Positions 20,181 to 30,210 of a stretch of 64,000 bases of DNA are shown piece after piece. Under the pieces are notes generated by a model. That model had not been told where the DNA came from. It did not search any database and saw only the letters and a program-made list of their open reading frames with translations. Each line of letters starts with the position of its first letter. Within the stretch, counting starts at the first letter, position 1. Source of the DNA: Cyclobacterium sp. (GTDB lineage Bacteria; Bacteroidota; Bacteroidia; Cytophagales; Cyclobacteriaceae); contig NZ_JABURL010000013.1 of the NCBI RefSeq assembly GCF_014762705.1, forward strand, positions 62,001 to 126,000, written 5' to 3'. A program made the translations under genes and the position numbers.

Positions 20181-21224
20181 TTACTGGAAAATGGCTCCCC
20201 TGGTTTCCAGTATTCCCTGGTTGGCATCCATGGCCATTTTTGCACCAAAGGGCAGCAGGAACTGCTTGGGTACATGGCCGATCATTGCCCCTCTGAATGC
20301 TGGTATCTTATGCGGCAGCAGGTAATCGTCAAAAATCTGGTCCAGGGTAAGGTTGCCATAGCCGCCGCTGGGATCACAATCCGTGCATTGTCCAAAAACA
20401 AATCCCTGGATTTCCCTGAAAACGCCCATGAGCATCAGGGTACTCATCATTCGGTCTATCCTGTAAGGTTCTTCCCCTATATCCTCCAAAAATAATATCT
20501 TGTTTTTGAAGTCGGGAAGGTAAGGTGAGCCGGCCAGTGCAGTGAGTACGGTAAGATTGCCTCCTACAAGTTCTCCCTCTGCTTTGCCAGGGTGTATGGT
20601 TCGGATCCGGTTTTTCTTGATTACCAGGTCATCGGTTTCTTCCAATTCATTTTTATAGGTGATTGTGCCTCCGGTACCAAAGAAAACAGTGCGAAACTGG
20701 TCGGCATTGAAACTGTTCCAGCTTCCGGAACCATTGGGACCATGAAATGTAATCAATCCCGTTTGTGCATTGATGGCATTGTGCAGGGCAGTAATATCGC
20801 TGTAACCCATGATGGGTTTGGGGTTCTTTTTGATCAGCTCATAGTTTAATAGTGGAAGAATTCTGGCGGCCCCGGATCCACCTCTGATACAGACTACTGC
20901 TTTTATTTTTTTGTTTCCAAACATTTCATTCAGATCAGCAGCTCTTTCTGCATCGCTACCCGCCAGATGTCCCCTTCTTTCGCTCAGGGATTTCCCTTCG
21001 ACCACCTTTAACCCCAATGCTTCCAGGGCTTCTTTAGCGAAGGTGAATTCCATGATATCAGCAGTAGCGGCAGAAGGGCTGACCAGACCTACCCAATCTC
21101 CAGGCTGAAGTTTTTTTGGTAATAGGGTGTCCGGATTGATTGGCTTGCTAGTGGTGGTAAAACCCGTAAAGGGCACAATCCCCAGGCCCAAACCAAGGGA
21201 TTTGATAAACTGTCTTTTTTTCAT
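20181..21224 (-). CDS. LD-carboxypeptidase (peptidase S66)
   Basis: AVVCIRGGSGAARILPLLNYELIKKNPKPIMGYSDITALHNAI, FLEDIGEEPYRIDRMM. Confidence 0.94.
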   Translation of the reverse strand: MKKRQFIKSLGLGLGIVPFTGFTTTSKPINPDTLLPKKLQPGDWVGLVSPSAATADIMEFTFAKEALEALGLKVVEGKSLSERRGHLAGSDAERAADLNEMFGNKKIKAVVCIRGGSGAARILPLLNYELIKKNPKPIMGYSDITALHNAINAQTGLITFHGPNGSGSWNSFNADQFRTVFFGTGGTITYKNELEETDDLVIKKNRIRTIHPGKAEGELVGGNLTVLTALAGSPYLPDFKNKILFLEDIGEEPYRIDRMMSTLMLMGVFREIQGFVFGQCTDCDPSGGYGNLTLDQIFDDYLLPHKIPAFRGAMIGHVPKQFLLPFGAKMAMDANQGILETRGAIFQ

Positions 21225-21232
21225 GGCAGAAT

Positions 21233-22522
21233 TTAAAAATTATCCCTGATATAAAGCAAGACTTTTTCCATTTGATTCCGGACCACGGAGGCTTTATGGG
21301 GGTAATTGTTGTTCATAAATGCAAAAGCATAAATTTTATTTTTTTTGGTTTTCAGAAATCCCACCATGCTGTGGTGATTGCTGATGGTACCGGTCTTGGC
21401 CATGACATAGGGCACAGGAGCCTGATAATTGTATTTGAGGGTACCGGTTCGTCCTCCTGTGGGGAGCATGCTAAAAAGTTCCTCATCGGGAAAAAGCCGG
21501 TAGATTTTCTCCGCCAGGGCTACCATGGTTCTGGGGGTAAATAGGTTGTGCCTGGACAATCCTGAACCATCCACCCATTGAGGGTCATCCGGCAGATCAT
21601 ACAAATAGGTTTTTTTCAGGTATTCAATTGCCTTTTCACTGTTCAATTCTCTATGTACTTCATCGGCGATTTGCAGCAGCAACTGTTCAGCAATAAAATT
21701 ATCACTTTCCAGCAGCATTTCTTTGTACAATGCTTTGGTGGGAATACCTTTCAATATGAAATGATCAGGAGGAAGCTTTTCATTGGACAATAACACGGGA
21801 ATTTCCCAGTCTTTGCTGGCGATCTCCGCAAAGATTTCTTCGGAAATGATAAAAGGAACCCTGATATCCCGGCCATTGTAGGTTCTGGGATTGTAAAAAA
21901 ACCTGTTGCTGTGCCAGTCTCTTTGCACATTTTTTACCGGTTTTTCGGTGGTTTCTACGGTAAACAAGGATGGACTGATCACCGGTCGGTTGTTTACGTT
22001 TCTTGAATTGGCCAAATTACCATATAGGGGAAGAGGGGACTTTTCAGGAGAATAGGAATAATAATAATCATCCCATTGCCAACCAAAGCCAAAAGCCTCA
22101 TCTTTCCAGTTGCTGGAAGAGTAGTAGACTGTATCGTAATCGGAGAGAAAGTTTTTCAATTTAGGGTTGGGCAGGGAAGGATATTTCCAGGAGGGATCTC
22201 CCGTACCCCATATGGTGACCTTATTTCCATCGGGCAGGAACCGCAAAAAGGTAGTACTGTCTCCCAGAACCATCAAAGATCCGAAAAAGGTAAAGAGTTT
22301 GGTAGTGGAAGCGGGTATGAAATACAAATGACTGTTTTTGTCATACCGGATTTGCTGGCTATCTAAATCATAGAGCATGAACCCAGTAAGGTGGTTGTCA
22401 AAAAATGTTCCCTCTCCAAGAAGTTGGTCCAGTCCGATAATGATCGATCTGGCGTCCTGGGAATTGACACCAGTATGTAAGGAACAAAGAATTAATATAG
22501 TCAGAAAAGTTTTTTTGCCCAT
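21233..22522 (-). CDS. dacB: D-alanyl-D-alanine carboxypeptidase/endopeptidase (peptidase S13)
   Basis: PASTTKLFTFFGSLMVLG (SxxK), DGSGLSRHNLFTPRTMV (SGN-like), AKTGTISNHHSMVGFL (KTG). Confidence 0.92.
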   Translation of the reverse strand: MGKKTFLTILILCSLHTGVNSQDARSIIIGLDQLLGEGTFFDNHLTGFMLYDLDSQQIRYDKNSHLYFIPASTTKLFTFFGSLMVLGDSTTFLRFLPDGNKVTIWGTGDPSWKYPSLPNPKLKNFLSDYDTVYYSSSNWKDEAFGFGWQWDDYYYSYSPEKSPLPLYGNLANSRNVNNRPVISPSLFTVETTEKPVKNVQRDWHSNRFFYNPRTYNGRDIRVPFIISEEIFAEIASKDWEIPVLLSNEKLPPDHFILKGIPTKALYKEMLLESDNFIAEQLLLQIADEVHRELNSEKAIEYLKKTYLYDLPDDPQWVDGSGLSRHNLFTPRTMVALAEKIYRLFPDEELFSMLPTGGRTGTLKYNYQAPVPYVMAKTGTISNHHSMVGFLKTKKNKIYAFAFMNNNYPHKASVVRNQMEKVLLYIRDNF

Positions 22523-22525
22523 GTT

Positions 22526-22912
22526 TTATGATTGATTTCCTTTGCCAAAACTAAAGAATAATAGCACCCATCCCAAAATAAAGGCCAGGCCACCCAAAGG
22601 GGTTATGGCTCCCAGCCAGGTCACCTGGCTAAGGCAAAGAACGTATAGGCTCCCTGAAAAGATCAAAATACCGGCAATAAAAAACCAGGCACTTGTGATC
22701 AACCGTTTTTTCTCCGGGTATAAATGGGTGAGTGCACCCAGCAGAAGTAAAGCAAGGCTATGGTAAAAATGGTAACTAACTGCAGTTTCGAAAGTATCCA
22801 GCCTACCTGTTTCTATAAGTAAGGGTTCCAGGGCGTGCGCACCAAAGGCACCAAAAACCACAGCCAGTGCGCCAAATACAGCTGCAATCTGTAATATTCG
22901 TTCTGTTTTCAT
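22526..22912 (-). CDS. DUF423 domain-containing membrane protein
   Basis: AAVFGALAVVFGAFGAHALEPLL...FSGSLYVLCLSQVTWLGAITPLGGLAFILGW. Confidence 0.92.
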   Translation of the reverse strand: MKTERILQIAAVFGALAVVFGAFGAHALEPLLIETGRLDTFETAVSYHFYHSLALLLLGALTHLYPEKKRLITSAWFFIAGILIFSGSLYVLCLSQVTWLGAITPLGGLAFILGWVLLFFSFGKGNQS

Positions 22913-23045
22913 GTGTTTATAAGTTGTTTCTAAAAGGTCATCACTTGTCCTGCCCTTCAGGAGAATCCCGAACCTGACTGCCAGCCAGGCAGGTATTTTA
23001 TAATCATGACTTTATGTGTCGCTAGCGTCGGTTTCTGGTTATGGA

Positions 23046-23729
23046 TTAGGTATAATTCCGGGCACCGAAAATAGCACTACCTATTCTGACCATGGTGCTG
23101 CCTTCATCCTGAGCGATGAGATAATCAGCACTCATGCCCATAGACAATTCTTTCAGTTGGACCTGTTCAGGAAGCACCATGCTTTTTAGTTTATCAAAAA
23201 ATTGGGACAAGCCTTTGAATTCATTTCTTATGGTTTGCAAATTATCCGTATTGGTGGCCATTCCCATAAGTCCTGCTATATGGATGTTTTTCATGGTTTT
23301 GATTTCCTCTCCAGATAGAAAATCCATCAATTCCCTTTCATCCCAGCCGTATTTGGTCTCTTCTTTGGCAATATGAACCTGCAGCAGGCAGGGAATAATC
23401 CTATCCACCTTTTTTCCCTCTTTATCTATTTGCTTCAATAGCCTAAGGGAATCCACACTATGGATCAGATGGACATATGGAGCTATATATTTGACCTTGT
23501 TTCGCTGAAGGTGGCCTATCATGTGCCAACGGATGTCTTTGGGCAATTGATCTGCTTTTTCGGTCATTTCCTGCACCTTATTCTCACCAAAGTCCCTGAT
23601 GCCAGCGGCATAAGCCTGCTCCAAAATTGATATTGGTTTGGTTTTACTCACGGCTACCAGGCGACAGTCCGGATTTTTGAAAGTACTAAGCGTTTTTTCT
23701 AAATTATTGATGATGTCGGGCTCTTCCAT
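23046..23729 (-). CDS. YggS family PLP-binding protein
   Basis: LVAVSKTKPISILEQAYAAGIRDFGENKVQEM, WHMIGHLQRNKVKYIAPYVHLIHSVDS, LSMGMSADYLIAQDEGSTMVRIGSAIFGAR. Confidence 0.96.
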   Translation of the reverse strand: MEEPDIINNLEKTLSTFKNPDCRLVAVSKTKPISILEQAYAAGIRDFGENKVQEMTEKADQLPKDIRWHMIGHLQRNKVKYIAPYVHLIHSVDSLRLLKQIDKEGKKVDRIIPCLLQVHIAKEETKYGWDERELMDFLSGEEIKTMKNIHIAGLMGMATNTDNLQTIRNEFKGLSQFFDKLKSMVLPEQVQLKELSMGMSADYLIAQDEGSTMVRIGSAIFGARNYT

Positions 23730-23885
23730 TTCGGCTTTTTATTCAGCAATTTTATGAATAGAAAACAAAGATATGGGTATATCGGGTACATTGCTACTTA
23801 TAAACCTTTTGATAGGTAGCTGGTTTGCATAAAAATTAATTTATCTTAAAATCGGAATAATCCCAGGGCTGTAATCAAAGGAAAA

Positions 23886-24473
23886 ATGAAGTTGAAAACA
23901 TTGTTTGTATTGGCCGGAATGTTTACCGGTCTTGTGTGTAAAGGGCAAAATAAATCTTCTATACCCGAAATTAATGAAGAAAGAAAACGACTAGAAAGCA
24001 ATGGAATGCTCGTTCTGGGTACATGGGCCCTGGGTAACATGGTCTGGGGAGGAATTGGAGCCTCAAGGACAACAGGTGCCAGAAAAGGCTTTCACCAAAT
24101 GAACATGTATTGGAATACCGTCAATCTGGCGATCGCTGGTTTGGGGTATTTCAATGCCAAAAAGCACCAAACGGAGGGTAGCCTGTGGAAAAGCTTGCAG
24201 GCCCAGCAAAAAACAGAGAAAATCCTGCTTTTCAATGCAGCTTTAGATGCAGGCTATATGGCCGGTGGATTATACCTGAAGGAGAGGGGTAAAAGAAGGC
24301 AAAATGACCAGTTGGTTGGATTTGGGAATGCAGTCATCCTCCAGGGAGCTTTCTTACTCGTTTTTGATGGTATCCTGTACTCTCTTCAGGTAAAAAACAA
24401 AGCGAAATTCAAGCCCTGGATTGACAAGGTAAATATCAGTACCAGTGGAATCAGTTTCAAGGCTGAATTTTGA
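23886..24473 (+). CDS. Hypothetical membrane protein (DUF6992-like)
   Basis: NGMLVLGTWALGNMVWGGIGASRTTGARKGFHQMNMYWNTVNLAIAGLGYFNA. Confidence 0.65.
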   Translation: MKLKTLFVLAGMFTGLVCKGQNKSSIPEINEERKRLESNGMLVLGTWALGNMVWGGIGASRTTGARKGFHQMNMYWNTVNLAIAGLGYFNAKKHQTEGSLWKSLQAQQKTEKILLFNAALDAGYMAGGLYLKERGKRRQNDQLVGFGNAVILQGAFLLVFDGILYSLQVKNKAKFKPWIDKVNISTSGISFKAEF

Positions 24474-25300
24474 CAATTGTAAAATAGAAAAATAAATTTT
24501 CCGGACTTTATTTATCAGTCATTCTTAAACTTAATTTCAGGAACAAACAGCCCGGGATAGGCATAGCAATCGCTTTAAGAATGAAAGCTATACGAATATC
24601 CATTTAGTTACAACTTCCGAATGCTTTCCCAATTTTGTTTTTTATATAGGGTTTTCCCGTGAAGATCCAGGGATATTTTACAGCCAAATCTAAAATCCGA
24701 AAGTTGTATTTGATTTTCTGGTGCGGACTAAAAATGCGTCCATACCGGTCTTTTTAATTTACTTGTCGATATTGGCGTTTTATGGATCATTTCCTATTCC
24801 CAAAAGTTCCTGATTATTTGGTTTTAAATCCTAGGCACAAACCTTAGAAGATAGATTTTTTTAACGACATCTGTTATCAGGTGACCGAAAATTAAAGTTA
24901 TTCCATTTATTTTTGTAAAAAATCCAAGTTATTTTTTCCTTTTAGTTCGTTTATAGAGGATCCTTGTATGTATAGTTATTTTTTTTGCCCATACTGGTAA
25001 AATATACATAAGCAGTAGTGAATGACCGTTTATGTAATTTTTATTAACTCTATACCTAAAAAAATATTCATGACAATTCTTTTATTATTTACTGAATTAT
25101 AATACATTTCCGATAAATATTGCTCATTTAAAGCATTTGTCAAATGTTATTGCCTGTGATCCCAGGAAATTCTGTGAGTACAAAAAGATCGGATTCTGAA
25201 TTTTGTATGTCATGGATTTTCAGGTATATCCACTGGTATAAACCACCTTGGCTGTGATTATTTGAGTAATTGTCATTTTAAATCCAAAATCATCAGTTTA

Positions 25301-28300
25301 ATGAAAAACCTATTACTTATTGTCTGCCTGAGCATGCTGGCCGTTTTAAGCGGCAATGTTCTGGCACAAACCGTATCCGGAAAGGTGACCGATCAAACAG
25401 ATGGGCTGCCACTTCCTGGTGTATCGGTATTGATTAAAGGAACCTCTACCGGTACTGCTACCGATGTGGATGGAAATTACAGCTTGAATGTTCCTGGTGC
25501 AGAGACGGTGCTCGTCTTTTCCTTTCTGGGATTTCAAACTGTTGAAGAAACAGTTGGTAACCGCAGCACCATTAACATTAGCCTTGCCGAAGATGCTGCA
25601 GAATTATCTGAAGTAGTGGTTACTGCTTTGGGAATTGAGAGAAATGTCCGGGCACTGCAATATTCGATCACTGAAGTAGGAGGAGAGGAGTTTACCCAGG
25701 CCCGTGAAAACAACATTGCCAATCAGTTAGCCGGCAGGGTTGCTGGGGTAAATGTGAGCAATGTGGCTTCGGGACCAGCAGGTTCCTCCCGGGTAATCAT
25801 CCGGGGAAATACTTCTCTTCAGGGAGGTAACCAGCCTTTGTATGTAATTGATGGTATTCCCATGGACAATACCAATTTTGGTCAGGCCGGTGTCTGGGGA
25901 GGAGCCGACCAGGGAGATGGTATGACCAGTGTAAACCCAGATGATATTGAATCCATGTCCGTACTGAAGGGGGCGAGTGCTGCAGCCCTATATGGGTCCA
26001 GGGCCGCAAATGGTGTGATATTGATTACTACCAAAAGGGGAACTGCCCAAAGAGGTATTGGTGTGGAAGTCAACTCCAATGTGGTCTTTGAAAGGATAAA
26101 TAACCAAACAGATTTACAAACCCAGTTTGGATCAGGTAGGTTTCAGGGCGACCAGATAACAGGTGCCGCAGAAAGACCAACAACGGTACGTCAGGGTTAT
26201 GACTGGGGTACGCAAGCCTGGGGAGAAAGGCTGGGCTCTGGTACCTCCATGCATTTTGATGGGGTTGAACGCCCATATGTGTATGCAGGTGACAACTGGA
26301 ACCGATTTTATGAAACCGGAACCGCATTTACCAATAGCATTTCCCTTTCGGGTGGCAGTGATGTCCAAACCTTCCGCTTCAATGCCACAGACATGAGAAG
26401 TTCCTCCGTGGTTCCCAATGCAGGTTTTGACCGGTTGAACATGTCTATCGCCACGAATGGTAAATTTGGCAAGAAACTTACTTTTGATGCTAAGGTGCTT
26501 TATTCCAATGAAAGGACTAAAAACAGGCCAAGACTATCAGATTCTCCTGGTAATGCGTTTCAGTCCATTTTTGCCCTTCCGCCAAATGTTAATGTGGAAT
26601 GGGGTAAGGGAGCTCCAAACCGATTGGGCACTATTCCAATAGGAACAGATCCTGCCTTGTTGAGTACATGGGGCTTTGCCGAGCAGGAGGAATACCTGAT
26701 GACGAATAATCCTTGGGGACAAAACCCTTATTTTTCAACGCATCAGTTGTCTATTAACGATACCCGGGACAGGATCATTACCTCAGGTTCATTGAAGTAT
26801 TCCATCACAGATCACCTTTACCTTTCCGGAAGAGCCGGAATGGACTGGTTTACCAGAAGGGGGACTACCTTGACCCCACAAGGAACTGGCTATGACCGAA
26901 ATGGAAATATGAGTGAAAGTGAACGCAGGGTCAATGAAATCAACCTGGAGGCCATGTTGGGCTACAACAGGGAATTTGGCGATTTTGGACTGAATGCATT
27001 TATTGGAGCCAACAGGATGAGAAGAGAGGATGAAACCATATCAGCCAATGGGCAGGGTTTTAATGTTCCTTTTTTCCATGCGATCAACAATACAGTGACC
27101 CGGAATTTTGGCTATGGTTATTCCGGCTGGGGAATCAATTCTGTCTTTGGCTCTGCAGAGGTCAGCTACAAGAACATCCTATTCTTAACAGCTACCGGTC
27201 GAACAGATTGGTTCTCGGTTTTGGATCCTCAGTTTAATGACATTACCTACCCTTCTATAGGAGGTAGTTTCGTGTTCACCGATGCCATGACAGAATTACC
27301 AGTATGGCTGAGTTTTGGTAAGATCAGGGGATCATGGGCCCGGGTAGGTAATTCAACAGTGGGGCCTTATCAGATTCAAAATGTATATTCTCTACTAGGT
27401 GCTCCCGCAATTGATCACAGTGGCAACCAGGTAGCCATGGCTACCTTTGCAACTGCTGGAGGAAATGCAGGTACTATTCCAAACCGGTTTTTAAAGCCCC
27501 TGTTATCGACGGAGGTCGAAGTGGGTTTTGATGTTCGATTTTTTCAAAACAGGTTAGGGCTGGATTTCACCTATTATCAACAGCGCAGTACGGATGATCA
27601 ATTGAATGCCCAGGTTTCCAGGTCTTCAGGATTTGGCTCTACATTGGTTAACCTGGGGGAAATGGAGAATAAAGGAGTAGAAATTCTACTCACTGGTTCG
27701 CCTATTCGAACCAATAATTTCAATTGGGATGTGTCCTTCAATGTGGCCAGAAACAGAAACAAGGTGATTTCATTGATAGAAGGTAGCGATATCCTGAATG
27801 TGGAAGAACCCAGGACAAGGACTGTTTTTGTGCAGCACAGAACCGGTTATCCCTTTGGTGTATTGGCTGGATGGGTGCAAAAAAAATCGCCTGACGGACA
27901 GCCTGTCTTTGAAGAAAATGGAGCCCCGGTGCAATCTGACCAAATGGAAGTTATCGGAAATGGTATTCCTGACTGGACAGGAGGCATAAACAACAGCATT
28001 ACTTTCAAGGGTTTTAATCTTTCAGCTTTAGTCGATTTCAGAATCGGTGGTGATTTGTATTCCGGTACCAATGTCAGGCTTACTCAATGGGGACTGCACA
28101 AGCAGACCTTACAGGGAAGGGCAGGAGAGGAGCCACTCAGCGTTTCCGGTGTGATCCAGTCTGGTACCACAGCAGATGGGCAACCGATATATGAATCCTT
28201 TTCCAAAACACTCTCTCCCGGTGAAGCCAATAATTACTGGAGTCAGATGGGGAACAGGGTGCAGGACTACTTTATCTATGACGGTTCCTTTGCTAAGCTA

Positions 28301-28525
28301 AGGCAAGTGACTTTCGGATACAATTTCCCAAGAAGCATTTTGAGTAAAACGCCATTTACTAACCTGAATTTATCCTTTGTTGGCAGAAACCTGTCGATAC
28401 TTTGGAAAAATGTGGAAAACATTGATCCTGAATCAGGATATTCATCAGGAAATGGTCAGGGTCTGGATTATTTCGGAATGCCTCAGACCAGGACATTTGG
28501 ATTCAATGTTAGGGCAACGTTTTAA
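25301..28525 (+). CDS. SusC/RagA family TonB-linked outer membrane protein
   Basis: Signal peptide; carboxypeptidase-like SGKVTDQTDGLPLPGVSVLIKGTSTGTATDVDGNYSLNV; plug NQLAGRVAGVNVSNVASGPAGSSRVIIRGNTSL; start at 25301 preferred over the annotated 25262. Confidence 0.97.
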   Translation: MKNLLLIVCLSMLAVLSGNVLAQTVSGKVTDQTDGLPLPGVSVLIKGTSTGTATDVDGNYSLNVPGAETVLVFSFLGFQTVEETVGNRSTINISLAEDAAELSEVVVTALGIERNVRALQYSITEVGGEEFTQARENNIANQLAGRVAGVNVSNVASGPAGSSRVIIRGNTSLQGGNQPLYVIDGIPMDNTNFGQAGVWGGADQGDGMTSVNPDDIESMSVLKGASAAALYGSRAANGVILITTKRGTAQRGIGVEVNSNVVFERINNQTDLQTQFGSGRFQGDQITGAAERPTTVRQGYDWGTQAWGERLGSGTSMHFDGVERPYVYAGDNWNRFYETGTAFTNSISLSGGSDVQTFRFNATDMRSSSVVPNAGFDRLNMSIATNGKFGKKLTFDAKVLYSNERTKNRPRLSDSPGNAFQSIFALPPNVNVEWGKGAPNRLGTIPIGTDPALLSTWGFAEQEEYLMTNNPWGQNPYFSTHQLSINDTRDRIITSGSLKYSITDHLYLSGRAGMDWFTRRGTTLTPQGTGYDRNGNMSESERRVNEINLEAMLGYNREFGDFGLNAFIGANRMRREDETISANGQGFNVPFFHAINNTVTRNFGYGYSGWGINSVFGSAEVSYKNILFLTATGRTDWFSVLDPQFNDITYPSIGGSFVFTDAMTELPVWLSFGKIRGSWARVGNSTVGPYQIQNVYSLLGAPAIDHSGNQVAMATFATAGGNAGTIPNRFLKPLLSTEVEVGFDVRFFQNRLGLDFTYYQQRSTDDQLNAQVSRSSGFGSTLVNLGEMENKGVEILLTGSPIRTNNFNWDVSFNVARNRNKVISLIEGSDILNVEEPRTRTVFVQHRTGYPFGVLAGWVQKKSPDGQPVFEENGAPVQSDQMEVIGNGIPDWTGGINNSITFKGFNLSALVDFRIGGDLYSGTNVRLTQWGLHKQTLQGRAGEEPLSVSGVIQSGTTADGQPIYESFSKTLSPGEANNYWSQMGNRVQDYFIYDGSFAKLRQVTFGYNFPRSILSKTPFTNLNLSFVGRNLSILWKNVENIDPESGYSSGNGQGLDYFGMPQTRTFGFNVRATF

Positions 28526-28544
28526 TCATTAAAGGAAAAATACC

Positions 28545-30149
28545 ATGAAAATTATAAATAAAGTTCTCTTTTTTGGTTTGGCAGTCAGTATTACGCTCTT
28601 TGGGTGTGATACGGATGATCTGCATGATTTGAACATCAATCCTCAGGCAGTAAATGAAATTGACCTGAATTTTATGTTCACCGCGGCTCAACTTGGATCC
28701 GCTTCAGGAGGCTCTGCCGGTGATAACCGCTACATAGACTGGCGGACCAATATCGGTATGACCGCTTACCTGATCCAGCATCTTGCCAATGCGGGTGGAG
28801 GAATTGCTCCGGGAGATAAATACACGGAAAATTTCGAATCCAACAATGCACCATTTGAATTTTTCTATGGAGATGCATTGAAGAATATTTCAGAAGTGAT
28901 CCGGCAGACAGGTCCCGGCGGATACGATGAAGGGAATAAAATCAATACCAGAAATGCCGCAAGGATCATGCGGGTGCTTAATTTCCACCGGCTGACAGAT
29001 TTTTACGGAAATATCCCCTATTTTGGTGCATTGCAGGGTATGGATGGCGTTTTCTTTCCGGAATACGATCCTCAGTCTGAGATATATCCCCACCTGTTGC
29101 AGGAATTGGAAGAAGCTACAGCAGCCATAAGCACATCCAATCCTGATGATGGTTTCGCCAAAGCAGATATCATCTTTGATGGTGATATCACAAAATGGAA
29201 GCGTTTTGGTTATTCGCTGATGTTGCGTTTGGCCATGAGGGTTTCTGACGTGGCACCGCAGTTGGCCAATGAATATGTGACCAAAGCCATTTCCGGTGGA
29301 GTAATGGAAAGTAACGATGACAATGCCTGGGTACCTATGTCTGAAGGACCAAGTCTATGGATCAATCAAAACGGGATCTCCAGGGCATTTTATCCCGGGG
29401 ACGGTGGACAACCCGCCTATTTAAGTGAAACCTTGGTGGATTGGTTAAAAGGTGATGCCACCACTGCAAGCGAAGTGGATCCCAGATTGATGGTAATCAG
29501 CGGAGGAATTGCAGATTGGTCAGCCGTGGCCTGGACACCCTATAATACCAATCCTCTGGAACAAAAAGGTATGCCCAATGGATATGATGCTGCCGGCCTG
29601 GAGGAAATTGAGGGCGGTCCGATTAATCAGGTTGAAACCTATTCCAGAATCAATTACCTGATGCTGCAGCGAGACAGCCCCTATATGTTGATGAATTTTG
29701 CGGAATCCGCCTTTTTACAAGCGGAAGCATTGGAAAGGGGCATTGGATCAGGTATTTCCGGTACTGCGGAAGATCATTACAATGAGGGTGTAAAAGGAGC
29801 CATGCAGATGTACACCCCCTTTGATGAGTCCCTGTCCATTTCGGATGCTGAAGTAGAGGCATATCTTAGCAGACATCCATATGGAACTGAAAAGCCTGCC
29901 CTGGAAATGATTGGCGAACAAATGTGGGTGAGTAAGTTTTTCAATTGGTGGGAGGCCTGGTCAGACTGGAGAAGGACCGGATATCCTCAATTGACACCGA
30001 CAAATTATCCCGGGAATGTCACTCAGGGACAGATCATGAGAAAGCTAAGGTATCCTGCAGCGGAAGTCGCAACAAATGAGAACTTTCAGTCTGGGGCAAC
30101 ATTGCCCGATATTTTCACCACCAGGGTGTGGTGGGACACAGCTGATTGA
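28545..30149 (+). CDS. SusD/RagB family nutrient-binding lipoprotein (SusD-like 2 type)
   Basis: Lipobox-type leader ITLFGCDTDDLHDLNINPQAVNEID, RVLNFHRLTDFYGNIPYF, directly after susC. Confidence 0.95.
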   Translation: MKIINKVLFFGLAVSITLFGCDTDDLHDLNINPQAVNEIDLNFMFTAAQLGSASGGSAGDNRYIDWRTNIGMTAYLIQHLANAGGGIAPGDKYTENFESNNAPFEFFYGDALKNISEVIRQTGPGGYDEGNKINTRNAARIMRVLNFHRLTDFYGNIPYFGALQGMDGVFFPEYDPQSEIYPHLLQELEEATAAISTSNPDDGFAKADIIFDGDITKWKRFGYSLMLRLAMRVSDVAPQLANEYVTKAISGGVMESNDDNAWVPMSEGPSLWINQNGISRAFYPGDGGQPAYLSETLVDWLKGDATTASEVDPRLMVISGGIADWSAVAWTPYNTNPLEQKGMPNGYDAAGLEEIEGGPINQVETYSRINYLMLQRDSPYMLMNFAESAFLQAEALERGIGSGISGTAEDHYNEGVKGAMQMYTPFDESLSISDAEVEAYLSRHPYGTEKPALEMIGEQMWVSKFFNWWEAWSDWRRTGYPQLTPTNYPGNVTQGQIMRKLRYPAAEVATNENFQSGATLPDIFTTRVWWDTAD

Positions 30150-30182
30150 TACAGTTAACCTAAGAAAAAATCTAAAAATTTT

Positions 30183-30210
30183 AAGGGGTGCCCAGTCGGG
30201 CACCCCTTTA
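30183..30210. terminator. Bidirectional terminator between susD-like and the FG-GAP gene
   Basis: Perfect 11-bp stem AAGGGGTGCCC (30183-30193) / GGGCACCCCTT (30198-30208), loop AGTC, followed by T-rich tract. Confidence 0.88.
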
